This document shows, piece by piece, positions 34,495 through 47,300 of a stretch of 64,000 bases of DNA; the stretch's first letter is position 1, and every line of letters starts with the position of its first letter. Location: contig CARUPR010000002.1 of NCBI GenBank assembly GCA_949077035.1, forward strand, positions 72,770 to 136,769, given 5' to 3'. The position numbers were made by a program, and so were the translations under genes. This DNA is from an uncultured Eubacteriales bacterium. GTDB lineage: Bacteria; Bacillota; Clostridia; Christensenellales; UBA1242. The notes under the pieces are model-generated. The model was not told where the DNA came from, did no database searches, and saw only the letters and a program-made list of their open reading frames with translations.

Positions 34495-35196
34495 ATGGAA
34501 AAGATAAGCAATATAATTTCAAAAAAAGTAATATCACTTGATAATGCAAATCAGGTGGGATATGTTGTCAATGTAATTTTTGACGAACGTGTAAAATTTT
34601 TCACAGGTCTAATCATTATTGATGATGAAAGTGAAAATTCTTTTGTGCTGCAAAGGGAAGATATTTATTCAATGGGTGATGAAACCATAATGATTAAATC
34701 GGCAGATTGTCTGCAATATAATATTTCAAGCACATCAAACAATCCAGTTGGTAAAACTGTTTATGATAGTCATGGAAATTGTTTGGGCAGGGTTTGTGAT
34801 GTTGAATTAAGTGGAAAGGTGGTGAAAAAGATTATCACAAACTTTTGTGAATTTCCTCAGCGTTTTGTCAGAAAATCTGGTGATAATTTTCTGATTTATG
34901 GAATTTATAAAAAGGAAAAAGAAAAATCATTTAAAGAAAAAGTTGAAATTGCAGGTGCGGCAAATTTGCCAAAAGCCACTATTGCTCAAACTTTAAATGG
35001 TGAATTTGTCAGACCAGAAAGCCCAACCAGAATTTTTGTCAACTCAAATCTTTTGCTTGGAAAGGTGATAACAAGTGATATTTTTGGGTTTAATAATGAG
35101 TTGGTTGCCAAGAAAAATGATGTTATAAGTAAAAAAATTATAAGCAAAGCTAAAGCACATAATAAGCTAAATTTGCTCAGTTATTATAGTAAATAG
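34495..35196 (+). CDS. PRC-barrel domain protein
   Basis: 233 residues without signal or membrane segment. Residues ~1-75 form a PRC-barrel (IISKKVISLDNANQVGYVVNVIFDE, then LQREDIYSMGDETIMIK) and ~80-140 a second one (NPVGKTVYDSHGNCLGRVCDVEL). A third region at ~180-230 (LLLGKVITSDIFGFNNELVAKKNDVISKKII) repeats the G-V-D pattern. PRC-barrels are small beta barrels found in photosynthetic reaction centre H subunits, RimM and the sporulation YlmC/YmxH family, which is much shorter. The gene diverges from the DUF1858 gene. No ribosome binding site is present and the -10 (TAAATT or TATAAA) lies close to the ATG. Function is not established. Confidence 0.78.
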   Translation: MEKISNIISKKVISLDNANQVGYVVNVIFDERVKFFTGLIIIDDESENSFVLQREDIYSMGDETIMIKSADCLQYNISSTSNNPVGKTVYDSHGNCLGRVCDVELSGKVVKKIITNFCEFPQRFVRKSGDNFLIYGIYKKEKEKSFKEKVEIAGAANLPKATIAQTLNGEFVRPESPTRIFVNSNLLLGKVITSDIFGFNNELVAKKNDVISKKIISKAKAHNKLNLLSYYSK

Positions 35197-35213
35197 ACAA
35201 AAATATTAAAAAA

Positions 35214-35247
35214 AACAGCGATTTTATTGAATTTTCGTTGTTTTTTT
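35214..35247 (+). terminator. intrinsic terminator
   Basis: AACAGCGA (35214-35221) pairs with TCGTTGTT (35235-35242, one G-U pair), followed by T (35241-35247). The next ~240 bases up to 35486 are AT-rich leader DNA with no certain promoter. Confidence 0.75.
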
Positions 35248-35486
35248 ATTTAATTTTGCTTTTATTTAATTTAAAAAATTCAAATTTTAATTGTCAAACT
35301 TTTTTGTCTGTTTATTAATTATTATATTTATATATAAATAATTATATTTTTTATTAAAATATTTGTTTAATCGTTTGTATTTTTGATGTGATTTGTAGTA
35401 AAATAAATGTGAAAGAAATTTTGAAAACTTTATTACTATTTTACTGAGTTAATTTTCTTTGCATTGTTTGGTTAAGTGAGGTGGAA

Positions 35487-38168
35487 ATGGTTAGAATTAT
35501 TCCAAGAAGAACAAAAGTTAAACTTGAATTTGTTAGAGGATTTACAGGTATTGACTTATTGATAGCTGTTGTTGCTGTTGCCATTTTAGTTGTGCTTGCT
35601 GCTTCAAACTTTCCTGGACATATTTGGATTGCAATGGTTTGGGCTATTTTTGCGCTTTCATTGTTTTTTAAAATTGCTGATAGTGATAGATTTTATGTGA
35701 CAATGGTGCATCTTGCCAGATATTCTCTTCAAAAGAAAAAATATGAAAAGGCCCCTAAAAATGGAAAAGCCAATATGAAAGATATCATTCCTTTTGAGTC
35801 AATTCATGAAGATAGATTTATTTCTTATGGAAGTTATTATGCAGGTGTTTTAGAGGTCAGCCCAATCCTATTTGGGCTTTTGAATGAATATAGCCAAAAC
35901 AATGTAATTGATGTTGGTTTTGGAAATGCTCTGAGAAGAATTGAAGAGTCGCAGGTTTGTGAACTTATCAAAATCAATAAAGCAATGGTGCTTGACAACT
36001 ATGCATATCTTGAAAATAAAAAATACGACAGGCTTTTGGACCAACTTTATGAAAAACAGATGTCACAAAAAGAAATTGATGCCAGAGCCCCAATCTTTGA
36101 AGAAAGGGTAAATTTTATTGAAAACAAAAACAGAGATGAAAAAATTTATAAGGACTTTTTCTATCTTGTTGTTATGGGCAAAGATTTAGAGGCAATTGAC
36201 AATACTTTAAGTGGTATGGCAAGCAATTTTATTTCCTGCCTCACTCCAGTTGTGACAAAAAGATTGACAGGTGCAGACCTTGCAATCTTCTTAAAGGCAA
36301 ATTACAATAGAGAGTTTAATGAAAGAGAACTTGAAAATATCCCATATTCTGATTATGTAAAATGGGCGACACCAGACACAATCAAATTTTCATCAGCAAA
36401 ATACAAAGTTGATGGTGTGGGATACAGGACTTTTGCTTTAAATGAATATCCTTTGCAGGTAGGCAATGCTTGGGGTGCATCATTCTTCCTTCTTGATAAA
36501 ACCAAAGTGGTAATGAAATTTCAAAAGGCTCCAAAATTTCAATCTGAGAAAAAGATTGATAAGGCCATCATGGATATGGAAACAAAACTTTATAGAACTG
36601 GAAAAAGCAGTACCAGAATTGAAATTGAAACACATCTTGATACTTTAAGAAATCTTCTTCAAGAACTTAAAACTTCAAACCAACAATTATTTGACGTAAA
36701 CACATTTGTCACTTGTGAAGATTCTGCAAGAAAGGAAATTAAATCAATGCTTAAGCAGGAAGGTTTCCGCTATACAGAATTGTTTGCAAGACAAATTGAC
36801 GCCTTTATCAGCACTGGTATTTCAATGAGAGATAATATTAAAGAGCTTCAAAGAGGTATTCCAACTTATACTCTTGCAGGTGCATTCCCATTTATTTCAT
36901 CAGAACTTCAAGATGAGGGTGGTGTTTATATTGGTGACAATATTTATCCGGTATTTGTAGACTTCTTTGCAAGAAATGCTCAACGTGTCAATTCAAACAT
37001 GATGATTATTGGAAAGTCTGGTTCTGGTAAATCGTTTGCGACAAAGACACTTCTTGCAAACTTTGCAGCCGATAATACAAAGATTTTCATTGTTGACCCT
37101 GAAAAGGAATATGCAGAACTATCAGAAAGTCTTCATGGAAAGATGATTGATGTAGGTTCTTCATTGCAGGGTATCATCAATCCTTTCAATATCATTCGTG
37201 CTCTTGATAAAGATGATGATGAAGAAATGCCAATTGAGCTTAATCAGGCCGAGGCAATAAAAGTCAAGAAAGATGATTCATTTAATCAGCACCTTCAATT
37301 CCTTGAACAATTTTTCAGAACAATCTTGCAAGGTATTTCATCAGATGCTTTTGAAATGATTAATACATTGATTCTTGAAATGTATGAAAACTTTAATATC
37401 AATGAATATACCGACCTTAAGAAATTGAAACCAACAGATTATCCAACCTTTGATGACCTTTATAAACTTCTTACAAAAAAACTTGAGGAAGCAAAAGAAG
37501 AGTTTGTGCTAAACAATTTGAGAGTTGCTCAGGCATATATTAGAAAATTTGCCAAAGGCGGAAGAAATGCCAACCTTTGGAATGGTCCAACTTCTATTGA
37601 AACCAATGAAAACTTTGTATGTTTCAACTTCCAATCATTGATTGCTGGAAATAATGAAATGCTTACAAATGCGCAGATGCTTTTGGTATTTAAGTATATT
37701 GAAAGTGAAGTTATAAACAATAAAGATTATAATGAAATTCATGCAACCAATCGTAAAATTATCGTAGTTGTCGATGAAGCCCACTTATTTATCAACCCTC
37801 GATATCCAATCGCTTTAAACTTTATGACAAGCATGGCAAAACGTATCCGTAAGTATGGCGGTATGCAGATTGTTATTACACAGAATATTAATGACTTTGT
37901 TGGTTCTGAAGAAATTAAACGTCAGTCAACAGCGGTTATTAATGCCTGTCAATATTCATTGATTTTTTCGCTTTCACCAAATGACGTAAACGACCTTATC
38001 GAGCTTTATAAAAACTCTGGTGGTATAAACAAAGCGGAAAGAAATAGTATTGTAAGTGCAGGGGTTGGTCAGGCATTTGTTATCACTTCTCCAACAGCAA
38101 GAACAATGGTGCAAATTAGACCTCTTCCTTATGTTTATTCAATTATTGAAAAGAGAAAAAAGAAATAA
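35487..38168 (+). CDS. VirB4-type ATPase with fused PrgI-like N-terminus
   Basis: 893 residues from ATG 35487 (GAGG five bases upstream). Residues ~1-75 carry IPRRTKVKLEFVRGFTGIDLL and two membrane helices, the layout of PrgI, a small subunit normally encoded just before VirB4 in Gram-positive conjugation systems. The rest is a VirB4/TraE/CagE-type secretion ATPase: Walker A IIGKSGSGKSFATK (~508), IFIVDPEKEYAEL, Walker B KIIVVVDEAHLFINPRYP, the ITQNINDF arm and the late SLSPNDVNDL. The partner genes of a type IV system (VirB6, VirD4, relaxase) are not in the window. The next gene is a giant lipoprotein, so it may serve its export or assembly; that is inference. Confidence 0.88.
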   Translation: MVRIIPRRTKVKLEFVRGFTGIDLLIAVVAVAILVVLAASNFPGHIWIAMVWAIFALSLFFKIADSDRFYVTMVHLARYSLQKKKYEKAPKNGKANMKDIIPFESIHEDRFISYGSYYAGVLEVSPILFGLLNEYSQNNVIDVGFGNALRRIEESQVCELIKINKAMVLDNYAYLENKKYDRLLDQLYEKQMSQKEIDARAPIFEERVNFIENKNRDEKIYKDFFYLVVMGKDLEAIDNTLSGMASNFISCLTPVVTKRLTGADLAIFLKANYNREFNERELENIPYSDYVKWATPDTIKFSSAKYKVDGVGYRTFALNEYPLQVGNAWGASFFLLDKTKVVMKFQKAPKFQSEKKIDKAIMDMETKLYRTGKSSTRIEIETHLDTLRNLLQELKTSNQQLFDVNTFVTCEDSARKEIKSMLKQEGFRYTELFARQIDAFISTGISMRDNIKELQRGIPTYTLAGAFPFISSELQDEGGVYIGDNIYPVFVDFFARNAQRVNSNMMIIGKSGSGKSFATKTLLANFAADNTKIFIVDPEKEYAELSESLHGKMIDVGSSLQGIINPFNIIRALDKDDDEEMPIELNQAEAIKVKKDDSFNQHLQFLEQFFRTILQGISSDAFEMINTLILEMYENFNINEYTDLKKLKPTDYPTFDDLYKLLTKKLEEAKEEFVLNNLRVAQAYIRKFAKGGRNANLWNGPTSIETNENFVCFNFQSLIAGNNEMLTNAQMLLVFKYIESEVINNKDYNEIHATNRKIIVVVDEAHLFINPRYPIALNFMTSMAKRIRKYGGMQIVITQNINDFVGSEEIKRQSTAVINACQYSLIFSLSPNDVNDLIELYKNSGGINKAERNSIVSAGVGQAFVITSPTARTMVQIRPLPYVYSIIEKRKKK

Positions 38169-38198
38169 AATAAGGTTGAAAAAATTAATTAAAAATTG

Positions 38199-38278
38199 TT
38201 TACATTCAGTCAAAATTATAAGTTTTTATTAAATTTTGACTGAAATTGTAAATTATCTGAAATTTGATAATTTATCAA
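38199..38278. repeat. long inverted repeat and short palindrome between VirB4-like and giant lipoprotein genes
   Basis: TTCAGTCAAAATT (38205-38217) is perfectly inverted at 38232-38244. TTTACA (38199-38204) continues the stem against TGTAAA (38247-38252) across a 2-base bulge. A second palindrome, TTGATAA-T-TTATCAA, lies at 38264-38278. No T run follows the large stem, so it is not an ordinary terminator. Confidence 0.8.
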
Positions 38279-38343
38279 GTTTTACAAAAAAAATAAGAAA
38301 AAACATTGATTTTTTGATAAAAAAACAAAAAAAGGATATGTAA

Positions 38344-41300
38344 ATGGTAAAATCAAGAAAACTTAGTATTTTAATATTTAGTTTATTACTTGTTTTGGCA
38401 AGTCTTATTTTTGCGTCTTGTGGAAAATTGGATTATTCAAAAACATATCTCTCTTCTTCAAATGGTGATTATATAGAACTTTTTGTTGAAGAAGAAAAAG
38501 AATTGTCCATAACAATAAATAATCCTGTTGATAAAATGAACAGGGGAATCACATTCTCTCAATCAAACCCTTTGGTTGCAAATGTGACGCAGATTGCAAA
38601 TCAAAACAATACCACTACATATTCAATTGTTGGACTTTCAGGCGGAAAAACTATTGTTGATTTTGTTTCAATAGAGGGCAGAAAGTCACTATCAATCACA
38701 ATAAATGTCAAAGAATTTTCAAATACTTTAGAGAAAGGCGAAAACAGTCTTTATCTTTCAAAAACTAAACAATTAAAACCTACTTCCAATGATTTCAAAT
38801 TTAAAGATAGTGCAACTGAAAGAAATCTTGAATTTTACTTTTATGGAAAAACCTCAAATAGCGGGTTGTTGACAGAAGAAGATATCTTATCAAGTGATGG
38901 CTATTTAAATAATTTTGTAAACATACAAATCTATTCAATTGAAAATAATGATTATCTCATCTTTACAGATAAAGATGGGTTTTTGCATACTTTGGGCGAA
39001 GAGATTTTGGTTCTTGGTTCAAACAATGTCAGATATGAATTTATAGATGTGAGTATGGATGAAGAAGGTTTCTCTTTTGATACCACAAGGGCATCTGCGA
39101 TTAATTATGGAAATAAATTTGCATTTTTGGCAAAATATGAAAACGCTAAGCTTGAAGAGGGCGAAGGAAATGGAAGGATATTTTGCGAAAGTGAATTTCA
39201 TGTATTAAAGGATATTGTTGCAGAAGATTTTAAACATGAATATGGTTATAAAATTGATGATGTGCCTTTCAAAGCAGGTGATGAAACCTCATTATATAAA
39301 TTGGACAATCTTAAAGATGGCAAAATTACATTAATACCTCAATATAAAACTACAATCTTAGACAATCCAATTCTTATTGGAAAAAGTGCAAACTATTTGA
39401 CAGCTTATCTGCAATTAGAATTGCCAACTAATGAACTTTTAGAATTTGATTTTAATACAAAAGATAAAGATTTTGTAAATACAAACCTTATAGAAATTTT
39501 AAAAAATGGCGATAAGACAATTTATTATTTTGAAATTAATTGCAGCATAGGAAATCCAAGAAAGACTAAAATAGATTTCAATTTTTGGTATGATGGTTTT
39601 AAAAATAGTGATGATTCAAAAGTGAATTTCACTTATAGTATTGATGTTGATATCCGCATCATTCCAATGACACTGCTTATAAACAACATAGATTTTGCTC
39701 AATTAAATAAGGTTTATAAATTTTATGATTATTATGCTTCAGAAAATTCAGGTTGGCAGGCTTTTAATTTCTCGGTTGTTCCTGAAGGTGCTGAGTATAA
39801 TGTTTTAAAACTTGACCTTACAAATTCAAATCTTCAAATTAAATATAAAAATATAGTTTATAGTGATACAATTGTTGAAATTAATGATTTGAAAGAACCT
39901 GTCTATGTAAAAGGGGTTGATAATGCCCAATTGACAGAGGCGGTGCAAAATCTTCCTGTGCAAATGGAATTTAATATCATTCAACAGGATAGACTTGAAA
40001 CAAATATTCAATATGAAATTTTAAAGGGTGTGAGAGCTTTAAATTTTGAAACAGAAAATTTTAAAGAACTTATTTCTCTTGAGCGATACTCTGGTGAAAA
40101 ACTTTTTGATGACATTTATGCTGATGCTGAATTCAATGGCATGACATTCACACTTGAATCGGGTAAGGATGTTGTAAAATTTGCTTATGATGAAGCAAAC
40201 TTGTTTAATAAAGTTGGTGATAAGTATTATTTAAATATCAATTTAATGCCTCGTGACGTTGGTTCTGGCACATACTTGATTACTCTTGACAATGGCACAA
40301 GCACTCTTTTGACAATTGATGTCAGAGAAGGGCTTAATAGTTTAAGTTTGACAACAAAGAATGAAGACAATTCTATTAAATTCAAAGAAGATAGCGAGAA
40401 TTATTCATTAATATATCTTTTAAATAGAAATGCTCAATCTTATTTTGATGCAAAACTTATTGCAAATGATGAAATCAATTCAACTGCTATTGTTGATATT
40501 GACATTATAAATGATTCTTCTTCAATTTTTACTAGACTTCAAGAAGATGGAAGATATTTAATCTATTCATCATTAAGTGGTCAAAACAACATTGTTTTCA
40601 AGGTGAAAGGTTATAAAATTGAAAACTTTGTTAAAAGAGAAATATTCTTTGAATATATAGTCAATCTTGTGACTTATGAGCTTGCCGAGAATTTGTTTGT
40701 CTATAAATTATCTGATGCTTATAATGATTCATATCCAATGCAGACCAATGCAAAATATGTAAATGTTTATGCGGGAACAAATAATCTTGATATAAGACAG
40801 GCAAAATTTGAGGTGAGATTAAAAAATCAAAACGCTTTGCTTTTCCAAAGTCAAAATCATGATGAATCAAGACGTGGATTTGTTGCAGAGAAATTTAAAC
40901 AAGAATTTTTATATTTTGAAAGCGACACTCCAATTACTAAAGATGGTGTGCCTGTAGATAGAATTTTTTATTCACAATATCAAAGCAATATTTATACAAT
41001 AGGAAGGCTTGGCACTTTTGATGCTGAAAGGTTGATTTTTACATCATTAGGCAGCGGCGAGGTAAAACTTATTGCTCATGTTATGCAATTTAACAAGCTT
41101 TATTCTGAAACAATAAATATAAACATTTTGCCTTATGAAGAGGTGCAAAAGGTTTCACTTCAAGATACTGTAGATGAACTTGAATTTTCTGCATTTAAAA
41201 AAGAACGCAGCGTAATTGCCTTTCCTACAAATTCAACTGCAACAAACAGTGAGCTTGTCGCACTTGTTGAAGGCGGGCAGATTATCAGAAATGAACAAGT

Positions 41301-44300
41301 TTTTAAAGTGCTTGATAAAAATTCTATTAATTATATAGAAAGTGATGGCAAAACACATATTACTTTTAAAGTAAATGAAGATTTCTTAAAAGCAGTTGTC
41401 CTTGCAGATGATAAAACCTATGAAGAAGAGGTTATTGCCGGAAATATTCGTATTGTTGCAAAAGACTGGCTTGACTCTAATGGTGATTTAAGACCTGGAT
41501 ATATTGAATATGCTTCTATAAGATTTGAGTTTGCAAAAGGGACTGAAAAGAGCAGATATACCATTGAAAATGCTGATGATTTAAATATGGTTAGAAACAA
41601 TCTTTCATCTCATTTTAAGATAAACACAACCATTGATGCTTCAAATCTTTCATTGCCTTTGGGAGAACTTTCTGGCTCTATTATAGGCACAAGTTCTTAT
41701 GCTGAAATCACTGGTTTAAATATATCTCAAGCTTGGAACAATGAGGCTGAGGGATTGGCTTATTATGGTTTATTTACATCTATAGCCAAAGGTGGATATT
41801 TAGAATATATCCAATTTAGCGGTAAGTTTTCTGTAAAAACTGACAGCAATTCTTTTATCGGTTTAGTAGCCGGCAAAAATAATGGTCGATTAACTAATAT
41901 TGGTGCTTCTATTTCAACTTCAAATATTTCAATTGCAGAAAATTTCAATGCCTATTTTGGCGGACTTGTTGGTGAAAACAATGGGCAAATCATACAAGAC
42001 TTTACCAAGTTTGAAAGCGGAAAAGCTTATGCAGGATTTACACCAAACATTGTTATGATGAATGATTTTGTAAACATTAAATATGCTTTAAGCAACAACT
42101 TTGAAAGAAGTTTTGGCGGAATAGCTGGTGTAAATACCGGTGAAATAAGAAAGATAGATAGTGAAAATGTTTCATTTAGTGGTTATTCAAACTATATGGC
42201 TTTTGCTCGCATAAAAGCTTCTTATGAAGGCACTATTGCAGTAGGTCATAACTATTTGGTAAATATTGGCGGTCTGGTTGGAAGAAATCAGCAGGGGCAG
42301 TATAGCCAATTAGATAAAAACACACAACAAGACGTCAAATATGACGCAAGAATTGTTGGTGGATACATCAACAGTGAAGATGATTTCATTCCTTACTTAA
42401 ACAATGATAATTTTAAGGACGGAAAAGGTATAATTGTTGGTGGTGAAGTTTGGGGAGATGGTTTTGTAGGCGGAGTTGTTGGAAACAACGATGAAAGCTC
42501 TTTAAACAATTTCTGCGGAATTACCACAAGGACTTTTGTCCGCTGTTATAAGCAGTTTGGAGAAAATTCTCAGTTGACACTTCTTGCCTTTATGAGTGCA
42601 AATAAAGGTGACTCAGGTTCTGCAATGAGTGATACCGAAAACACAGCATACGCTATTCAAGCTGTTGATGATGGCAAGGTTTTAGAGGAAAGTGCTATGG
42701 GCATTTTATATAGCAGTGAAAAACCTCAAAACAGCCAGCTTTCATTAAGCAATATTGGTTTTGGAACTAAAAACGGCAATGAAATTTCTGTTTTAAGTGA
42801 CATAAATGATGAAAACAATGAAGCAAATGTATTATCTTATTTGCAAAGAAATCTGTTGACAAATTCAAATCCAGATTCTGATTTTATTGTTTCAAGTTCA
42901 AATAGGGCAAATTATTATGGTGATTTCTTGGTGGTAGGTGAAAACAACAATCATCAAAAAATCATTCTTTACAGCAAAACCTTTGCAGAAGGAAATTTGG
43001 ATGACTTATCAATCACTCAGAAATTTAACAATGCTTTATTAAGTAAAAACAATAATACTCAGATTTTCTATACATACTATTTTAATGTTGCTTCAGCTGC
43101 AGGTGAAGATATAGCAAACTTGCAATCACAACTTGATTTAGAATTAAATAAACACACCTCTCAAAGCAATTTCTATCCATTTATTGCAAAGGGTGAAATG
43201 AACTTTGTTTCAAAGTCACCTGACATTTTGACAATTGACCAAATGGGTAAAATTACTATTAAAAATACAGGCCGTGCTTTGATAACAGCTTCAAGTATAT
43301 TAAATTCAAATGAAGCTTTGAATTTCTATATCTATGTTGTAAATTATTTTAATTCTCAATCTGAAATGAATGATGAAGAAAAAGTTTCTGTTGTATATCC
43401 AACAATTTCTTCTTTAGATGCTGTAAATCAAACAACAATAGAACTTCGCGGAAATAATTCTGCAACGCTTTATATCATACCAAATTATCAAGCTGATATA
43501 AAAATTGACCAAAAGACAAGTTTTGTATCTGACCAAAGAGGTTTTGCAAGTTTCAGAAACGTCCGTTTCTATCTTGCTCAAAATTCTGACTTGACTGCAA
43601 GAGTGAGGGTATTTAAAGATAATGGTCTTACCCCAGCAAATGAAGTCACTAATGATGATTTCTATGATGAAGAAAACAATCCACTTGATATAAGTGTTGT
43701 AGGTCAAATTATCACTATAAGAAGAAAAGATAGGACTGAAGAAAATCAATATCGACTTTATATAGAGCCTATTTTGACTCAAACAATTGATGGTGAAATT
43801 TATACAATTTCGACAAATAAAACCATTGATGAAGCTTTTGTAGACTATAAATATGGTGCTTTAAGCTTAAGTAATAAAAATTATAATGAAGTTCCTATCA
43901 GGACAAGTAAGATGGTTGCTGATGAAATTACTTTGATTTCAACAGATGAAAACGAAACTGCAGAAGACTTATTATATTATATTATAGGTCTTAAAAATCA
44001 GCACCTGCAGGGGAATGTAAATCCTGAAAAAATTGATTATCAGCTTAGTGGTGATGAAAGATTATTCTTTGTTGTATTTAATAAAATTTCAAAGGAACCT
44101 CTTGGAAATGGAACATTTAAGCATAAGTTTAGTTTGGAAATTACTATAAATACAAATTGCCAACTTTACAAAAATAGATATAATGAAGATATCTATGGCA
44201 CATACCTGCTTCATATTCAGTCTTCAAGTAATTCGGCAGTTTCAAGAGATATTGAAATTAATTTTGAAAAGACTGGCGTGCAGTCAGTTGTAATTGACAA

Positions 44301-47300
44301 CTATACATCTCTTAAAGATAACCAATCAGGGTTGTCAACATCATCTGATTTGGCTTATCCAGGAGAAGCTGGCTTGCTTATCTTGACAATAAGACCATCT
44401 GATAGCGATTTTGACTATTTGATTATTGAAAATGATGAATCAAATTTGACAAATAATCGTGCGATTGCTACTTTCAGTTTAGTTGCAAGAGTTGAAGGAA
44501 TAGATGGAAATCTCTTTGATGAGAGCATTATTATCGGCTCAACTGTAGGCAATGGTTATAAAATTACCTTGCAAGAAATTTTAGATGCCTATTCAAGGAC
44601 AGGAAATAATTTAAAATATAAAAATTATGATGGTGTCATCTATATTAAATATAATTTAAGTTCAAGCGGTGTTGATGATTTAAGCAAGACAATCATAAAT
44701 GTTTCAACTTGGAAAGATGGTGCAGTTTCTTATAAGTCAAGTAAGGAATTGACTGTAAAATTGCAAAATTATGCTGCCGTTGAAATTGATGGAAAAGAGC
44801 CAATTTCGATAAATCAGAATGGTATATATCATACTTATGAAGTTGCTCGCGGATTAAAATACAAACTTAATATCAATTCTTATGGCTTTAGACAGGATAG
44901 TATTTCTATTACATCAAACAATTCAATAGGAAAGATTACTTATGAAAATGGAAATTATTATTTGACCATTTCTGAGGGCACAATTGATTATACCGATGGC
45001 AACAATCAGATTATCCTTACAACAAGGGCAAGTCAAGGTGATGGCGATGGTGTCAGAACTGCTGAAAGTCAAACTAAGGTTATCGTTTTTGAATATGTCT
45101 TTAATTACAACAATGAGTCAGATAAAAACTCTGACATTGTAAAAGGCATGGGTGACGGAATAATCAATGTTCAAGTCGGCTCAAAAATTACTCTTGGACT
45201 TGATATCTATGATTATATTGAATACAATTCATCGATAAGTGGAGTAAGAAATAAAATTGAAGAATTTATTTCAACTCTTGAAAGAAAAGGTGAGTGGAAG
45301 ACAATAACAAATCTTATTTCTGATGACCAACCTGATTATAAAATGGCTGACTCTTCAAACGAAGATAGAAAAAGATATATTTTGGGTGTGGACTCAAATA
45401 ATGAAGTTTTGAAACATAGCAATTATTATTTTAATTCTGATGGATTAAGCTTGATTCCAAAGAGGACTCATTATCCTGTTGAAAAATTCTATTTCTTTGA
45501 ATATAAGGTAAGATATGATTCTTCAAATGGTGTTTATGTAGTCAAAGATGGCAATGATAGTGATAGTGCAAGAGATTTGCAAACAACTTTCATCTTCAGT
45601 GTTTATTCTTCAAGCAGTGAAGAAAGCCCAGTTCCTATCTATACCTATTCAGACCTTACAAATATGCAAGCTGGTGGTTATTATATATTGCTTAATGATA
45701 TCACTCTTCCATCTGTTGCTGATGAAGAGGGTGGCGTAAAAGCATTTACACCTTTAAAAGGTGACTTTGCTTCATTTGACGGAAATGGTCACGCGATAAA
45801 TTTTGCTGGAATTTATGATATGGGAAATGCAACTGAAATAGGACTTTTCCAATCATTAAACAATGGCTCTATAATCAAAAATCTTATTGTCAATTATACA
45901 ACACTTAATGATGGGTCTGACCTTAACACAGACGCAAATGATTCTGTTTATGCTTGGTATGGTTTGAAGACTGTTAAGTTTATTACCACAGCAGACAACT
46001 TTGTTTTTGGCAGTATCGTTGCACAGAATATGGGAACGATTACAAACTGCAGAGTTTATTCAGATGTTTTATCAGATGAAAAATACTATTTGGCAATTAA
46101 AGCAGATAATGCAATAAATAATAATAGTTATGTAGGCGGACTTGCCGGCTATAACAATGGATTTATCACCAATTGCGGTGTAAGCATAAATGCAAAAGTT
46201 CCATTCAATTTGGCAGGTGTTGTTGCACAAAACAATGGTAAGATTGCAGGATGTTATTTTGAAAATGGAAATTTGATAAACAATTCTCAATATGACCAGC
46301 ATATTGCAGGGCTTGCGATTTTAAATTCTGCCGATGCAAAGATAATTACAAGTTATGTATCTGGCAAACAGACAAACACAAATCTATTCAGCAAGGACAA
46401 TCAAAGTCAAATTTCTTCAACTCTTGCTGGTGCAGGATTTATTTATAACAATGCAGGTCTTATCAAAGATTGTTATTCTGATATCGACCTTTCAAAGACT
46501 TCCTCTGATATGGCAGGTTTTGCTTATAGAAATGGTGGCTCGATAAGAAATTCATTCTCACTTTCAATTTTAAGAAGCAATACAACAGCTTCTGCAGGCT
46601 TTGTAAAAGAAAATTCTTTTGAAGGAAATGAAGGTCAGTTTGAAAATTGCTATTATCTATACAATTTAATGGCTCCTGCAAGCTCAAATAGCTCAAATAG
46701 TGCTGAAATAGAGGCAGAAAGAGAAAGATTGAGAAAGGAAGGGCATTATGTTGATGGAGAAAACAATATAAACATCAATGTGTCTTTATACGATGTTTCC
46801 TTTGATGGTGTTAAGAGATTGACTCAAGGTCAATTTGCCGATGCGGAAACTTACTTTAAGCATTATTCTTATGATGAGAATATGAGCACAAGGTCAGTTT
46901 GGTTCTTCTCACGAGGATATACTTCTAATGAATTTATAGATTATATTCCAACAACAGAAAAGATTATTCTTCCTGGTGATGAAGGAAACAATCAAAGTAA
47001 TACCGTTTATAGAGAAGAGCTTATGACATTTGGTCGAAATCGTTTGACATTGGTTGCTCCAAATGTTAGGGTGCTTTCTGTGCGAAACTTTGACCGCTCG
47101 GAAGTAGATGAAGAGACCGAAAATATCACATATTTCTATACCGATGATATGAACGCTCCAGAGAGAGGTTCAATCCATAATCCAAGACTTATTTATAATG
47201 CTCAGACTATGGAAAATGAAATTTTAAATCAGACATCTTTAAATCATATTAATACAACAAATTATCGTATGATAAGCGATGTCAATTATAATGATTTTGC

